Positions 4,834 through 5,484 of a stretch of DNA of 5,484 nt are shown one piece after another. The stretch comes from Methanosarcinales archaeon. GTDB lineage: Archaea > Halobacteriota > Syntropharchaeia > Alkanophagales > Methanospirareceae. Where the stretch lies: the NCBI GenBank assembly GCA_025464645.1, contig JAODGF010000083.1, positions 1 to 5,484 on the forward strand, given 5' to 3'. Each line of letters begins with the position of its first letter. Position 1 is the stretch's first letter. Made by a program: the position numbers and the translations under genes. The notes below the pieces were generated by a model. It had not been told where the DNA came from and did no database searches. It saw nothing but the letters and a program-made list of their open reading frames with translations.

Positions 4834-5484
4834 ATGCATAAGAAAAACTTGCTAAAAATATTTGAAGCCCTCTCGGGCTATTGTCAGGAACATAAAGTAA
4901 TATCAGAAGGCGAACTCATTTTGAAGATAGGAGAATGTGTAAAATCCGTCAGCGGTACTGAAAGAGAAGAGTTGGAGAGGAAATTAGACGGGAATTTAAA
5001 AGATTTGATCTTCAAAAGTATAACAAGCGAAGAGAAAATCTCCGTTTTTTCTCCTGACATGCGCACCCGGATTAATTATCAAGGCGAAATATTTTACTGT
5101 TTGCCAACGCATAGATACATGGTTGAGGAGTTGGAGGAAGCTTTTTTACGCTGGGCAATGATAAGGAGCCCGCTAAGTGCAGTAAAGAACGTGGTAAAGG
5201 AGTTCGTGGAACGGTGCGGGTATCAGATTCAAATTCGCACCCAGAGTTCGGACATAAAAGTCGAGGAAAATGGGCACGAGTTCATTGAGATGATGGCAGA
5301 GAAGGAAGATAAAGATATAAAAAAACGCCTGCATATTTTCGTTTTCTCTTCTATAAAGCTTGTTCCTCATTTCATAGACGGTAATCAAGCATTGTTTATG
5401 GGATCTGAAGCAAAAGCAGGGGAAAGAGAAGTAATTGTAATCGCAGTTCCAACAGAGAAGACCCCTGCTCCCTTTATCTCTTTC
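4834..5484 (+). CDS. Unrecognised protein with probable winged-helix N-terminus, 3' end outside window
   Basis: A reading frame from ATG 4834 stays open for 217 codons to the window edge with no stop, and its codon use looks like that of the neighbours. I do not recognise the family. Residues 1-90 look like a winged-helix or similar small DNA-binding fold: helices around LLKIFEALSGYC (6-17) and SEGELILKIGECV (25-37), then a strand-rich stretch ending RINYQGEIFYCLPT (79-92). A helical region with RWAMIRSP (106-113) and VKNVVKEFVERCGY (117-130) follows. The visible end is strand-rich and hydrophobic: RLHIFVFSSIKLVP (165-178) and REVIVIAVPTEKTPAPFISF (198-217), suggesting the start of an alpha/beta domain that continues outside. 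An in-frame TGA at 4822-4824 makes ATG 4834 the first possible start; its ribosome site is weak. It follows the PaREP1-like gene by 40 bases with no clear promoter, so the two are probably co-transcribed. Confidence 0.75.
   Translation, partial: MHKKNLLKIFEALSGYCQEHKVISEGELILKIGECVKSVSGTEREELERKLDGNLKDLIFKSITSEEKISVFSPDMRTRINYQGEIFYCLPTHRYMVEELEEAFLRWAMIRSPLSAVKNVVKEFVERCGYQIQIRTQSSDIKVEENGHEFIEMMAEKEDKDIKKRLHIFVFSSIKLVPHFIDGNQALFMGSEAKAGEREVIVIAVPTEKTPAPFISF

Noticed and set aside
1..5484. tRNA, rRNA, CRISPR array, insertion sequence or attachment site
   Set aside because: No cloverleaf, repeat-spacer pattern, transposase or terminal repeats could be seen on either strand, and nearly all of the window is explained by genes.

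Overview
The window looks archaeal, most likely euryarchaeal or a relative such as the ANME-1/methanogen-type lineages; that finer placement is only an impression. The evidence is three-fold: TATA-type promoter boxes with purine-rich Shine-Dalgarno sites, a PaREP1-family protein (a family known mainly from archaea), and an ScpA-type kleisin gene followed by a small tandem winged-helix partner. Base composition is moderately AT-rich. The window is almost fully coding, and no stretch over 300 bases lacks a gene.

Layout. Bases 1-1764 (+ strand) hold the 3' end of a CutA-type gene, then a complete bifunctional NAD(P)HX repair enzyme gene (nnr) 33 bases downstream, probably in the same transcript. 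Bases 1787-4199 (- strand) hold a tight three-gene operon that converges on nnr across a 22-base gap. It is read as a PLP-dependent class I/II aminotransferase, then an ScpA-family kleisin joined by an ATGA overlap, then a kite-type tandem winged-helix protein that overlaps the kleisin gene by about 28 bases. Bases 4200-4307 form a compact divergent promoter region with adjacent TATA boxes, a 7-bp inverted repeat and a strong Shine-Dalgarno site. Bases 4308-4793 (+) encode a PaREP1/HEPN-like protein. From 4834 an unrecognised reading frame stays open to the window's right edge.

How the genes fit together. The kleisin and kite proteins should be the non-SMC subunits of a chromosome-folding SMC complex; the SMC ATPase itself is not in this window. 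The most striking observation is that the kite protein resembles eukaryotic Nse3/MAGE proteins along its length in my recollected comparison, not merely bacterial ScpB. That would make this gene pair a candidate archaeal relative of the Nse3-Nse4 part of SMC5/6. The PaREP1-like protein carries an intact RNxxxH motif of the kind used by HEPN ribonucleases, and sits next to an unknown protein with a probable DNA-binding N-terminus. These family calls come from reading the translations and were not tested by any search.
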